A stretch of DNA of 64,000 nt, taken from contig QANY01013727.1 of assembly GCA_003255025.1 (NCBI GenBank), positions 1,137,849-1,201,848 of the forward strand, read 5' to 3'. The position numbers and the translations under genes were made by a program. The DNA is from Datisca glomerata (lineage: Eukaryota; Streptophyta; Magnoliopsida; Cucurbitales; Datiscaceae). Within the stretch, counting starts at the first letter, position 1, and every line of letters begins with the position of its first letter. The notes under the pieces are model-generated. The model was not told the DNA's origin, ran no database searches, and was given only the letters and a program-made list of their open reading frames with translations. This document shows positions 36,585-47,752 of the stretch, in pieces.

Positions 36585-38421
36585 TACGTTTAAATATTGA
36601 ATATGCAAGTTCATGGGGAGAATTTTAAAAAAAATCATATAAACATTTAATCCAATTAAACACAAATCCAATCAATGTTCATTCATAATCATATAAATAT
36701 ATCGAGAAAAGATTGAAATAAATTATACCTTTTCAATTAATGGAGAAATTCTGATTTGCGGGATCCAATTCTATCTCGCGTTCTTCGTTCTTGAGATTCG
36801 TAGAGATATAAATTGATCATTACACCGACAACCACTCGTTAGAATCAGAAGTAAATCTCTCAAGAATTTTCGTAGGAATTGAGTTTGGGCTCTCAAAACA
36901 ATGAGTGAAAGAGAAAACAAAAAATTTTCCTTCCCCTATTTTCAAAATCGACAGCCACTCAGTGTGTTGGTGAAAGAAACTCTTTTATGCTCTTATAAAC
37001 AGACTTAGGGATATGATTAGCGATAGGGATAAGGATGAAATCCCTAATATGATAAAGCCAAAAAATTTCCCCTCTCCGTACACTGCAATGTGCGATTTTT
37101 ACATTTCTCCTAGAGTCATAATTGTGTCCAGATTCATTAGTCCAAATTGATGAATTAAATTGATCATAATCAATAAATTTTATTTTTTATTTACTAGTTA
37201 TCCAATAATTAGAAAATAAAAAAATAATTATTTTGAACATTAATTTTGCTCTTCCCTAATTTAGTGAGGCACACATCTCATATGGGCTCGGGATATGTGC
37301 ATTGGTCCAAAATATGTTTTTAGTCCAACTGTCGTTGTTTCTCATTCATGTTCTTATGAGATACTCCCGAGATCAAATGAGGTCATATGAATAAAGTTAT
37401 GAGATTCAAATACCTGGCTAATTTATCTTCATAAATTTTTGAAGTATTTTATCACGACATCGTACGACTCCACTATAGGTTCGATGCCGATACAACTCTC
37501 AATTTATGCGCACTACATTTTTTGTTGGTGTAAATAAACATTTATATTTCACAGTAGATATAATATTTTATGATATCACCCTTCATGAATATCAGTAACA
37601 AGAGCGAGATATAAAATTATTGTTTTACCCCTCTAGTTATTATTTCCTCAACTTATTTATTGACTCTGAATAAGAAAGACATATCAGTGAAGTGTCTCAT
37701 GCAGATCACGATGTTTTATTCAATGACTCATGTCATCAAGTACCAGGCATGATTTATTTATTCACACGCATACATAAAGCTTAAGGTGATATTGTTGCTT
37801 TTGTAATCTTACCACGAACTCCATATATGTGAATCACACAACTCCAACATAGCTGAATCACAATCTCAACATAGCTGAATCATAATCCCAATAGTCGAGA
37901 TATTTTTCGACAATTCAAACTCACTCATTTGGCATATCAAAGATCGCAAGTAACTAAGTTAAGTTTCGTATCCATCTAGGATTAAAGTAATTATGAAAAT
38001 ACACTTAAGGTGTAACAATTAGATTTAAACCTAGATAAATGGCTTTATTATAAACTAATTGGTTACTGTTTTATTTAACATGTTCCATAGCATGTCTAGG
38101 TTAACTATTAGAGTCTCCACTCTCATGCCTCAAAACCGGTATTCTTCAGTTCAACCTAACAGTCATAATTAGATTTGATTGCCCAGTCGATACTAAGATT
38201 GTGAATATCATTCTGAACTATCTTAGAAGAGTTTGTCTGGAAGATCGCTCAGTATTTACTGTTTTTACGTTGACAATAGTTACAGAACTTAAGTAAGTTA
38301 TAAACACATTTTAATTAAAAACTTTTATTTATTCATAAAATTCAATAATACTTAAATGTTAATAAATAACTGTTTACTCATAAAAAGTTATTACACTCTA
38401 TTTTATGAACATATTCAAACA
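36585..38421 (-). repeat. 5' LTR of element B
   Basis: 1837 bp. On the minus strand it starts TGTTTGAATATGTTCATAAA at 38421. It aligns with the other three family B LTRs in this window. Its inner end does not carry the GATCCAACA terminus of the others. Instead it has TACGTTTAAATATTGAATAT, which is repeated in the adjoining leader at 36533-36555. Confidence 0.85.
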
Positions 38422-38426
38422 GTTCC
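38422..38426. repeat. Target-site duplication of element B, right
   Basis: GTTCC, identical to 18730-18734. Confidence 0.9.
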
Positions 38427-38838
38427 TCAATCGAAGCATTCTTGCTTTTGATTGGTCTGGATAACTCCTTTCAAGAGCTTGCCAAAGTTCTTTGGAGTGA
38501 GTATATTGTAAGACAGTTCCTAGTGCATGCTTGGTCATAGAAATCCTAAGTAAGCTTAACAACAACTGGTCATTTCTAATCCAACTAACATACTTTGGGT
38601 TTTCCTTACCATCAGCTAGTTTTTGTTGAGGTTTTTCACCGTTTCCAAACAAGAATTCATCCAAGCCATGACCAATGATGACATGTACAACTTTTGATTT
38701 CCATAGTAAGAAATTGTCTCTGTCAAGTTTAATCAAGAGGGAGAAATTCAGTGTAGATTTCAAAGTTTTCAAGAATGAAGTTTCAAAACTTGTACTAGCT
38801 GAATTTCCCTCTAAGCTTACATTTGGTCCATCTGCCAT
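38427..38838 (-). pseudogene. Copia gag of element D, 5' part
   Basis: ATG at 38838 lies 13 bases past the primer-binding site and gives MADGPNVSLEGNSASTSFET. The frame then holds the RE1-type gag core: NFLLWKSKVVHVIIGHGLDE, YVSWIRNDQLLLSLLRISM and the RARMLRLRN-like end, open without interruption for 137 codons. Element B begins right after RLRN. The continuation lies at 18729-18111. Confidence 0.88.
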
Positions 38839-38851
38839 TGCAATCACCTGA

Positions 38852-38864
38852 GGCTCTGATACCA
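38852..38864 (-). other. Primer-binding site of element D
   Basis: Minus strand TGGTATCAGAGCC, a perfect match to the 3' end complement of plant initiator methionine tRNA, with no spacer from the LTR. Confidence 0.92.
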
Positions 38865-39131
38865 ACACAGAGAACGAAGTTGAATATAGAAGAAGAAGAT
38901 GAGATAGATGAGCTCCACAATTTTAGATAAAAAGATGAATTCTCATTAACCATAAAGATTGGCTAATACATCATACATATAGAAGAATCAGATAGGCTAG
39001 CTAACTTAACAGAATTTAACTAACTATCCTAGTTGACAATTACATGCAGTCCATGTAGTTAATACACGTACAAAAATAGTCCATGTAGATTTGTGTCAAC
39101 TAAGGAGACAATAATTGTATAATCATTGCCA
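38865..39131 (-). repeat. 5' LTR of element D
   Basis: 267 bp. On the minus strand it starts TGGCAATGATTATAC and ends CTCTGTGT. It aligns with 14879-15176. Confidence 0.85.
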
Positions 39132-39136
39132 GGGCT
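39132..39136. repeat. Target-site duplication of element D, right
   Basis: GGGCT, identical to 14874-14878. Confidence 0.8.
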
Positions 39137-39529
39137 CAAGTGAGGTAGCTCAGGAGGACAATGTCAAACCTCCCTTATTAAATCAACATAATCATAACTA
39201 TATTAGGGAATATTCTACCTGACAATAATCAATTAAACCAGTTATCTTTTATGTCCCAATTATCTCTCACCATGTCAATATCACCAATTTGTGTCAATTA
39301 GGGAGACAAGTGTACCAAATGAAACCTCTCTTTAGACCAATGAAAACACAATGAGATATTCTTAATCTTATAAACTAAGCTTTGTCAAGGTTAGCTTCTC
39401 CTATGAATGTCATTTCTAATTTGAGAGATAAAATTAACTCGACCTTAAGTCTATTATATTGGCATTCACACAACAACTTACTTAACTATCAAATACTCAA
39501 ACATAAACTAAGTTAAAAAGAAATCTCTT

Positions 39530-40364
39530 TAGGGCGTGTTTATCAATCAGTAAAGGTAAAGAAGAAAAATATATTGATTATTGATTTCATTGATTATATG
39601 TGTTTACTAAAATCAATAAATGTAAAGTGCAAATGGACCTCACCCAAAATTAGTAATGACTTTACTGAAAAAGGGTAATGGTTTTACCTAACTTGAAGTA
39701 GCAGAACTCATTTTCCTTTACTACTTTCAAGGTGAGACCCAATAAACTCTTATCAACTTTACTTCTTGCCTCGATTCTACCTTTCATAGACTAGCTCTTT
39801 TTTTTCTTCATAAATTAACTTCTCATTTTCTCCTCTAGACAACCATCATAGAGCTTTCTCATCCAATTTTCTCTCATCTATAGTTATGCTTCTAGTAAAT
39901 ATTTGGACAATATATTATATATTTTATCATATTTAATATAATGAATGTAATACATAAATTTTCATGACGACACAATGTTCTATCATTATTATTTATTTAA
40001 AATATAACTAAAAACTATTTTTTCATAGCTAAAAAAATTAATTCTCGAATAGATAATTAAATTAAATTATTTATAAATTAAAACTTATAAGTTCATAATA
40101 ATGTAATTGGTTCATAGAAATATAAAAAACAAACCATAAAACGTAAATAATTTACCAGAGTCAAACTGGTAATTATACAGGTTTAATTTTGATTGTCGAT
40201 GGTTAGTAAACATGTCAAAGAAGACTACGACTTATTTATGTTTTCGATTACAAAGAGTTAGTAAACACATATAAAGTAAAGATTATTTCTCTTTCCTTCT
40301 TTTACGTTATCCTTTACCATTTTCATGTCTTACATTACATTTATTGTTTAGTAAACATGTCTTA
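39530..40364. mobile_element. Candidate hAT-like non-autonomous DNA element
   Basis: The left end reads TAGGGCGTGTTTATCAATCA. The right end, reverse-complemented, reads TAAGACATGTTTACTAAACA, an imperfect terminal inverted repeat. Several further GTGTTTACTAA motifs lie inside, in plus orientation near the left end (39599) and minus orientation near the right end (40205, 40260). Such subterminal clustering is known for hAT transposons. There is no transposase frame. A clear 8-bp target duplication is not visible, which keeps the confidence low. Imperfect 35-bp direct repeats lie just outside (39489-39523, 40377-40413). Confidence 0.45.
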
Positions 40365-40413
40365 GTATTGAGAATGTCAAGTGACACAAACATAAACTAA
40401 ATTAAAAAAAAAA

Positions 40414-42380
40414 ACTTATTTCACCTTCAAGTTCATGTGTTGATTGAATTTTCTTCTTCTTTAATACAAAATTTCAATGGAAGGACATGAAAGAAAAGAA
40501 AAATTTGGAATAGTAAAAGAATCAAGAGATTGCTCTTGGATGAAGCAAAATATTTGGCTTTATAGCCTCTAAAAAGCTCTGCTAATATTCAGCTCATTAG
40601 ATGCGGGACATCAGAACTCAGAAGGGTACTGTTGCCAGAAAACAAAAAGATTCAGACCCTTTCGTATTCCGCGACATCAGGATTAGAAAGACAAACCAAC
40701 CAATGCCGTTCGTCATATATCCAACGTCATTAAAGGTTTCCTACAATAGTACCCAAGTTTACCTATAATTACGTTTCTACCACCCACCACCCATCTTGTT
40801 TTTTGAAAGGAGCACTACTGATACCTAAGCATAACGTCAATTCCTCGATTCAATTTCTTTTTTGGAACTTGAATTAAATCTTCTAAATTACCTAATTTTT
40901 TGCTTTTTGTTATTTCATGTGTATTAAATTCTTTATAAAAATGATATGTTAGTATAATGATGCTCATTTAGATTTACATCATGTATAAAATATAAATTAA
41001 TAAAAAATAATTTAATTATGAGCTGAAAGTGTAATCTTATCATACATAAGTTATCACGTCATAATAGTGCTGAGCAATATGATTCTACATAACGCTACTC
41101 TTTTAAAAGAATGTCACCTTTTCTAAATTTAATTTTTTCATCAATGTAAATTAAATCACCATGAATAATTGAAGTATAGATTATAAAACTTTAATCATTT
41201 ATGTAAATTTATCATGTCACACAAAAGTATATTATAATATAGTGTGCATAAGAATTATATAAATATACATGTGGCAAACTAACTACATCATCACCGCTAA
41301 TTGAACATTATCCAAACAGTGAAAGGGGAAATTATGGTTAATAAAGCAGTGTGTATGGATTGCGCTGACTCACCGTCAAAGTTAATATGGCAAATAAGCC
41401 TTAATTTTCCACCAACCACCCCACGCTTTTTATTTTCTTTTCTTTTCGCTAATCACATATGTGATTATCCTTTAAGCATTCATAATGAAGTTTGTCCCAT
41501 TAAAATACTAAATCTATATACTATATTAAATATAATTCTAGATCGATAAAGTAATGTGTCAATTAGTTTATAAATTATTGTTTTATTAGTCATTAGAATA
41601 GTGATGTTCACGGTTTAATTTGATTCAATTTTTTGCATTGAACAGAATCAAACTGAACTGATTGTGAAAAAAAACTGAAAGTTTCAATTATGTTCCGTTC
41701 AGTTCATTAGTTTCTGCTTAGTATGAAAAAAATAATATATTTTAAACATTTTCAAAGGATGATACTAAAAAAATAATATAAAGCTAAAATTTTGTTTCGG
41801 TTTGATATAAATTATATAAAAAATAAAAAATAATATAAAACTAAAATTCAGTTTGGTTTAGATCAATTCGAAAACTCTCGAAATTTCAAATCAAACTGAA
41901 ATTTCGATTCTTTAGATTTGGTGAATCGAACTGACCCAACTGAAGTTTCCTAAAGAACCGATCGAAACGGTCATTTTCTATTCGGTCAAAAAAATTTCAT
42001 CAATGCATGATTTGATAAAAATTAAACTATAATTGATGAACATATCACTTATTTTAATTGTTTCTTAATCAATTTAAAAACAATATTCACATTAAATTCT
42101 CATTTTTATTAGCAATTATTTTTTGGATTATTGCCATTTGATTTTTCATTATTTCTACAAAATTTATACTAAATAATTATTAATTCTCAGCTCTATATTT
42201 ATCCAATGGGTGGAAAATAGGAAGAGTTTTATCTTGCAAATAATAAATAGTAAAAATAAAATCTTTTTTTATTTGTTTATTATTTATGCTAAAAAAAATA
42301 AGAAAATCATGATGAATAGTATAAAGTATTTACAGATATTTTCTTTTATTTTTTTAAGTCAGCTCAAGATCTGACTTTCT
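40414..42380. other. Upstream region of the hexose transporter gene
   Basis: AT-rich intergenic DNA with no gene recognised. A segment at about 41600-42000 has repeated CGGTTTGATT, TCAAACTGAA and GAACCGA motifs on both strands, of the kind found in small plant DNA transposons, but its ends could not be fixed. The last 400 bp before the TATA box are AT-rich. Confidence 0.5.
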
Positions 42381-42381
42381 C

Positions 42382-42389
42382 TATATATA
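42382..42389 (+). promoter_or_regulatory. TATA box of the hexose transporter gene
   Basis: TATATATA about 95 bp upstream of the start codon, which places transcription start near 42415 and gives a 5' UTR of about 70 bases. The context CTCTATATATACA is typical of plant TATA promoters. Confidence 0.65.
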
Positions 42390-42482
42390 CATTAGCTACG
42401 ACTGTCCATAACATGTTAGTTTTCCTCTTCGTCTAAGCTAGATTTTCTCTGTTCCTTTGATTTTCAAAGAAAGAGAAGAAGA

Positions 42483-45473
42483 ATGCCTGCCGTCGGAGGA
42501 ATCGTCCCCGGTGACAGTAAAAAGGAGTATCCGGGCAACCTCACTCCCTATGTCACCATTACTTGCATCGTCGCCGGCATGGGCGGTTTGATTTTCGGTT
42601 ACGACATTGGAATTTCAGGTACTGTAACTTTTCAATGTCGGAGTAGATTTGAAATTATTGTCTCACAGCGGAGTTTCTAGCGGATTTGAAAATTCCGATT
42701 TCGTATTTCAGGCGGTGTTACGTCGATGGACCCGTTCTTGGAGAAGTTTTTTCCGGCAGTGGCTAGGAAGAAGCACGCGCAAGCAATGACGAACCAGTAC
42801 TGTCAGTACGACAGTCAAACACTGACCATGTTCACGTCGTCGTTGTACTTGGCTGCACTGATTGCGTCGGTAGTAGCGTCGACGGTGACGCGTAAATTTG
42901 GTCGGAGATTGTCTATGCTCTTCGGCGGTATTCTCTTTTGCGCCGGTGCCATCGTTAATGGCTTTGCCCAGGCTGTTTGGATGCTCATTCTCGGCCGTAT
43001 TTTACTTGGTTTGGGTATTGGATTTACCAACCAGGTAATGTCCTCTTTTTCTCGATCTTCGTCTTACTGTTTCTGAGTTATGAGATAGCTGATTTTTCTC
43101 TTCTTGTTCTCTTGTATTTCATTCAATCTTTTTCTTTTGGTAGCTGGAGTTACATTACTTAAATCCCCCATTTCTTTATCTGTTTTGGTGATGGGTAGAG
43201 GTGGGGAAGAAAGCAAACTTCCAAGACCAACTTTTGGATAAATTTCTTTTTTAAGTTTTTAATTTTAAAACGATACTGTTTAAATCATAAATTATATAAA
43301 ACTCATCATTAAATGTTTGATATAATTATTTTTATTACAAGTTAATTTTTTAATAGAACAACAGTATTTTTTATATCTGAGTCGAATCGCTGTTCATGAT
43401 TATATGATAATTAAAAGATAAAATGATGAAATTTTATTAAAAAATTATAATGCTTAGAGTTAAAATTGTGAGTTTAGATGATTTGAAGTATAAAGAGTAA
43501 TGTTTTTATGATAAGTCTATGTTCAACTTTCAAATTTATTTATTGAACTTAAAATTTTTTTTAAACTCTAAAACATATTAGTTAAATTTTTTTTAAACTC
43601 TATAACATATTTTTGAATAAAATTACATTGATTTTTCCAACTCTTAATTTTTTGTTTTTTCAAAAATGGCTGTGCTGATTTTTTATATTACTTTTTTTTC
43701 TCTGAAATTTGACCTCTTTTTCTGAAGGCGTTTACTCTTTGACGCCACATCCATGAATAGACAACCGCAAATTTGATAGCTGCTTATTAATTAATGATAT
43801 CCTAGATTCTAACACGCTGTGTGTCCTCCTAGTTTGATTTTTTCCATTAAAATATGATGGTTTTTATTTTTTCCCCAAGAATGAGATAACTTGACAACAA
43901 GTTATGGTCCCCCACATATCATTGCTCTCTTTAATTCTCTCCTTATATTAATTACACAATAATATAAAATTAATTTTGGTTTCTGCGTTTGTAATTCAAC
44001 AGGCTGTGCCGTTATATCTCTCAGAAATGGCTCCCTACAGATACAGAGGAGCTCTAAACATTGGCTTTCAATTATCAATCACAATTGGTATCCTAATAGC
44101 CAATGTCTTAAACTACTTCTTCGCAAAAATCAAGGGTGGATGGGGATGGCGTTTGAGCTTAGGCGGAGCGATGGTTCCGGCCATTATAATCACTGTCGGT
44201 TCGTTGCTCCTTCCCGACACTCCTAACTCGATGATCGAACGAGGCCAACATGACGAGGCGAAGGAGAAGCTTAAAAGAATTCGTGGGGTCCAAGATGTGG
44301 ATGAGGAATTCAATGACCTTGTTGCTGCTAGTGAAGCTTCAAAGAAAGTGGAACATCCATGGACGAATCTTCTGCAAAGGAAATATAGACCACAGCTTTC
44401 TATGGCCATATTGATTCCGTTTTTCCAGCAACTTACTGGGATCAATGTGATTATGTTCTATGCGCCTGTTTTGTTCAACACAATTGGGTTTAAAAGCGAT
44501 GCTTCTCTTATGTCGGCTGTGATTACTGGGTCGGTTAATGTTGGAGCTACCTTGGTTTCTATTTATGGTGTTGATAAGTGGGGGAGGAGGTTTCTTTTCC
44601 TTGAGGGAGGTGTTCAAATGCTTATATGTCAGGTATATTTTCATTCTCTGTCTTACGAATTACATTTGAAAATGAGTTTTTAGAATGTGTCGCTTATTTC
44701 CTAAAACAAATCAATGCCCGAAAACATATATAAAAATTACAAAATAATGACAGGTTATAATGGGTCGTTTTAAAACATTGCCTGATTTCTTAAAATATAA
44801 TAATGACTCGAACTTTGAAAATTTTGGACATTTTTTATAGGATTTACATCTATATATTACATGTAAATAATTTATGTACACATTCACTCGTTTCTTTCCC
44901 TGACTTTGTTTCCAGATCAGTCTAGTTTTAGTTAACTAATATATATATACTTTTTAATTGTTGTGTTTAAGTTGATGATTGGTTATTATGCAGGTTGTTG
45001 TAGCAGCTGCAATTGGTGCTAAATTTGGAGTAGATGGAACCCCAGGCTTATTACCCCAATGGTATGCAATAGTGGTGGTGCTTTTCATCTGCATGTATGT
45101 AGCAGGGTTCGCATGGTCATGGGGTCCACTAGGATGGCTCGTACCGAGCGAGATCTTCCCGTTAGAAATCCGATCAGCCGCCCAAAGTATAAACGTATCA
45201 GTGAACATGATATTTACATTCATTGTAGCTCAAGTGTTCTTGATCATGCTTTGCCACTTGAAGTTTGGACTGTTCATTTTCTTTGCTTTCTTTGTGGTGA
45301 TTATGTCTATTTTCATATACATATTCTTGCCTGAGACAAAGGGAATCCCCATTGAAGAGATGGGAAGAGTGTGGAAGTCTCATTGGTATTGGTCAAGATT
45401 TGTGACAGATGATGCTTACCCAATTGGTGGGGTTGAGATGGGAAAGGGTAGTTTGGGGAATAAAAATGTTTAG
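42483..45473 (+). CDS. STP1: H+/monosaccharide symporter, STP1/STP12 type (4 exons)
   Basis: Sugar transport protein of the major facilitator superfamily, importing hexoses with protons across the plasma membrane. Exons are 42483-42618, 42712-43034, 44003-44632 and 44994-45473. Introns (93, 968, 361 bp) are all GT-AG. The product is 522 residues, the usual STP length, with twelve predicted membrane spans and a central cytoplasmic loop at about 224-285. Visible signatures: [14 protein letters not shown] with Asp41, RKFGRR (106-111) and DKWGRR (344-349), [11 protein letters not shown] (224 onward), QQLTGIN (295-301), PSEIFP (414-419), PETKG (476-480). By alignment to known STP10 residues, Asp41/Arg141 form the proton site, Gln176, Gln295, Gln296, Asn301, Asn332 and Trp411 bind sugar, and Cys76-Cys450 form the lid disulfide; all are present. 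The sequence looks closest to Arabidopsis STP1/STP12 and castor bean sugar carrier C; orthology is inferred. It appears fully intact. Confidence 0.95.
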
Positions 45474-45935
45474 TTATTTTTCTGGGTAATTTTTTAAAAT
45501 TATTTTATGTCATTATTTTACCCAGCAATATTACATAACAATTGGCTTTACTTTTGAGGATAAGGATTTTTATATTAGAGTGATTCTAGTTGTGTTGTTT
45601 TAGTTTACAACACAGTTTGTTTCCAAAGTGACTGTTTTATTTTATAAGAATATAAATGCAAATATTTATAGCTGAATTCTAGCCTCTCTTTTGCTTTATC
45701 TACTTTTTTCTTTCTTTCTTTTGAAATGAGAAGCGTCGAGGAAAGCTAAAATTGCTGAGGCCACCTTTGATGGATTTTGAGATTGGATTGTGCATGGTTA
45801 TTTTTTTCTGCGTAAAACTAAAGGTGTCCTCATTATTTTGAAGCGAGACTAATTTTGCTCGCTTGAATGATTAAATATTTTTAGTGGGACTGGAACACGC
45901 ACCGAGTTTAAACAATTTGAAACCCGTTAAATGTT
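45474..45935 (+). other. 3' flank of the hexose transporter gene
   Basis: Contains the likely 3' UTR. T-rich sequence and AATATAAAT (about 45649) in a TTTATAAGAATATAAATG context could serve as poly(A) signals. No canonical AATAAA was seen here. A solo LTR begins at 45941. Confidence 0.5.
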
Positions 45936-45940
45936 TAAAT
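45936..45940. repeat. Target-site duplication of solo LTR, left
   Basis: TAAAT, against TAAAC at 47748-47752, four of five bases identical. Confidence 0.6.
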
Positions 45941-47747
45941 TGTAGAATTACGTCCATAAAATAAGGTGTAATAATTATTTATGAGTAAACAATTATTTTT
46001 TTGATATTTATATATTATTAAATTTTTTAAATAAATAAAAATTTTATTTAATTAAAGTGTATTTATAACTTAAATTCTGAAATTATTATCAAAATAAGAA
46101 GAATAAAGACCGAGCGGTCTTCCAGACAAACTCTTCTGAGATGGTTCAGAATATTATTCGTAGTTGTAGGATTGACTGGGCAGTCAAATCCAATTATGAC
46201 TGATAGGTTGAACCAAATAATACCGGTCTCGGAGCATGGAGTGAAGACTCTAACGATTGACATAGACATGTTATTGAACATGTTGAATAAACCAGTAACC
46301 AATTAATTTAGAGCAAAGTCATTTATCTAGCTCTAAATCTAATTATTACATCTTAAGGGTATTTTTGTTATTACCTTAATCTTGTGGTGAATATGAAACT
46401 TGATTTAGTTACTTGCGATCTTTAATCCATCAAATGAGTGAGTTCAAATTGTCGGACAATACATCGACTGTTAAGACCGTGATTCAACTATGTTGGAGTT
46501 GCGTGATTCACATATATGGAATTCATGGTAAGATTGCAAAAGCAACAATATTACCTTATGTTTTAATGGCGAGTGTGTGAATAAATAAACCGGGTCTGGT
46601 ACTCGATGACATGAATCATTGTTTAAACATGATGATTTATATGAGACACTTCACTGATATGTCTTTCATATTCACAGTCAATAAATGAGTTAAGAAAATA
46701 ATAACTAGATGAGTAAAACTGCAATTTTACATCCCATTTTATTACTGATATTCACGAAGGGTAATATTGTAAAATATTCCGTGGGCCGTGAAATATAAAT
46801 GTTTATTTGCACTAACAGAAAATGTAACGTGCATGAATCGAGAGTTCTATCAGCATCGAACCTACAGTGGAGGCGTACGATGTCGAGATTACATAGGTCA
46901 AGAAGTTATGAATAAATTAGCCGGATATTTGAATCTCATAACTTTATTCATGTGGGTCCATTCGGTCTCAGGAGTAGCTCATAAATACAAAAATGAGAAA
47001 CATCGACAGTTGAACCAAAAACGTATTTTAGACCAATGTGCACTTCCTGAACCCATATGAGACGAGGTCATCACTAAATTAGTGAAGAGCAAAATTCATG
47101 TTCAAATTAATTAATTTATTATTTTTTAATTAGTAAATAAAAAAATTAATTAATTAATTGATAGAGATCAATTTAATTCATCAATTTAGATTGATGAATC
47201 TGGACATAATTTTGACTCTATGAGAGATAATTTTCTGCAATTTAATATATAGGAGATATATGTGAAAATTCTGTGATTATCCTATAAAGGATTGCATCCT
47301 TATCCCTATTACTAACCATATCTCTAAGTGTATTAATTAGAGCAGAAAATGGTTTTTCTCTACTCCACATATAGTTGCCGCTGATTTTCACAGCAGGGAA
47401 AGAGAAAATTTTTGTTTTCAATTTCAATCATTGTTTTGAGAGTCGACACTCAAATTCTTACGATAAATAGTGGTTGCCGGTGTAAGTATCAATTGATAGT
47501 TCTGTGAATCTCAATAACGAAGAATGAGAGATAGAGAATTAGATCATGCCAAGTTAGAATTTTTCTATTAATTTTAAAGGTATAAATTATTTCAATCTTT
47601 TCTCCATACATTTATATGATTATGCATGTTCATTAATTAATTTTATACTTAATTAGATTAAACGTTTATATGAATTTTTTTTAAAATTCTACTCAAGAAC
47701 TTATTATCATGATTCATTTTCCTTTAAAATCTAAAATGGATCCAACA
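45941..47747 (+). repeat. Solo LTR of family B
   Basis: 1807 bp, starting TGTAGAATTACGTCC and ending GGATCCAACA. It aligns over its whole length with the LTRs of elements B and C (for example the conserved AAATGGATCCAACA end and the TAAGGTGTAATAATTATTTA start). No internal sequence follows (no primer-binding site after 47747), and near-identical 5-bp repeats flank it, the mark of a solo LTR left by LTR-LTR recombination. A TATA-like CCTATAAAGG lies at about 47280. It has the same orientation as the transporter gene upstream. Confidence 0.85.
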
Positions 47748-47752
47748 TAAAC
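47748..47752. repeat. Target-site duplication of solo LTR, right
   Basis: TAAAC, one mismatch to 45936-45940. Confidence 0.6.

Larger units (their letters stand above)
18735..38421 (-). mobile_element. Long-LTR copia element B, nested in D
   Basis: Minus-strand Ty1/copia element, about 9.6 kb without the inserted element A. It consists of a 5' LTR (36585-38421), primer-binding site, a leader of about 2 kb split by element A, gag, pol and a 3' LTR (18735-20564), and is bounded by perfect GTTCC duplications. It is closely related to element C (plus strand, about 50925-58060) and to the solo LTR at 45941-47747. All coding regions are broken. It inserted into the gag of element D between the RLRN and MLQT codons. 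Confidence 0.92.
14879..39131 (-). mobile_element. RE1-like copia element D, host of the nested insertions
   Basis: Minus-strand Ty1/copia element, about 4.5 kb once the inserted DNA (18735-38426, element B plus one target duplication) is set aside. It has a 267-bp 5' LTR (38865-39131), a perfect initiator-Met primer-binding site, gag and pol, a polypurine tract (AGGGGG just before 15176) and a 298-bp 3' LTR (14879-15176). It is bounded by GGGCT target duplications. Coding frames contain stops and frameshifts, so the element is not autonomous. It is the oldest layer of the nest because B sits inside its gag. Confidence 0.9.

Noticed and set aside
39132..39150. Resemblance of the right flank of D (GGGCTCAAGTGAGG) to its own polypurine region (CCCCCTCAAGTGAAAAGG), suggesting tandem D copies
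   Set aside because: The similarity is limited to about ten bases, no RNase H follows, and the GGGCT duplication explains the boundary better.
42815..43030. Minus-strand open frame inside the hexose transporter
   Set aside because: Shadow of exon 2. The plus-strand reading has full family signatures and correct splice sites.
45941..47747. Region downstream of the transporter as a second gene
   Set aside because: Its open frames are short, and the whole block aligns with the LTRs of elements B and C.
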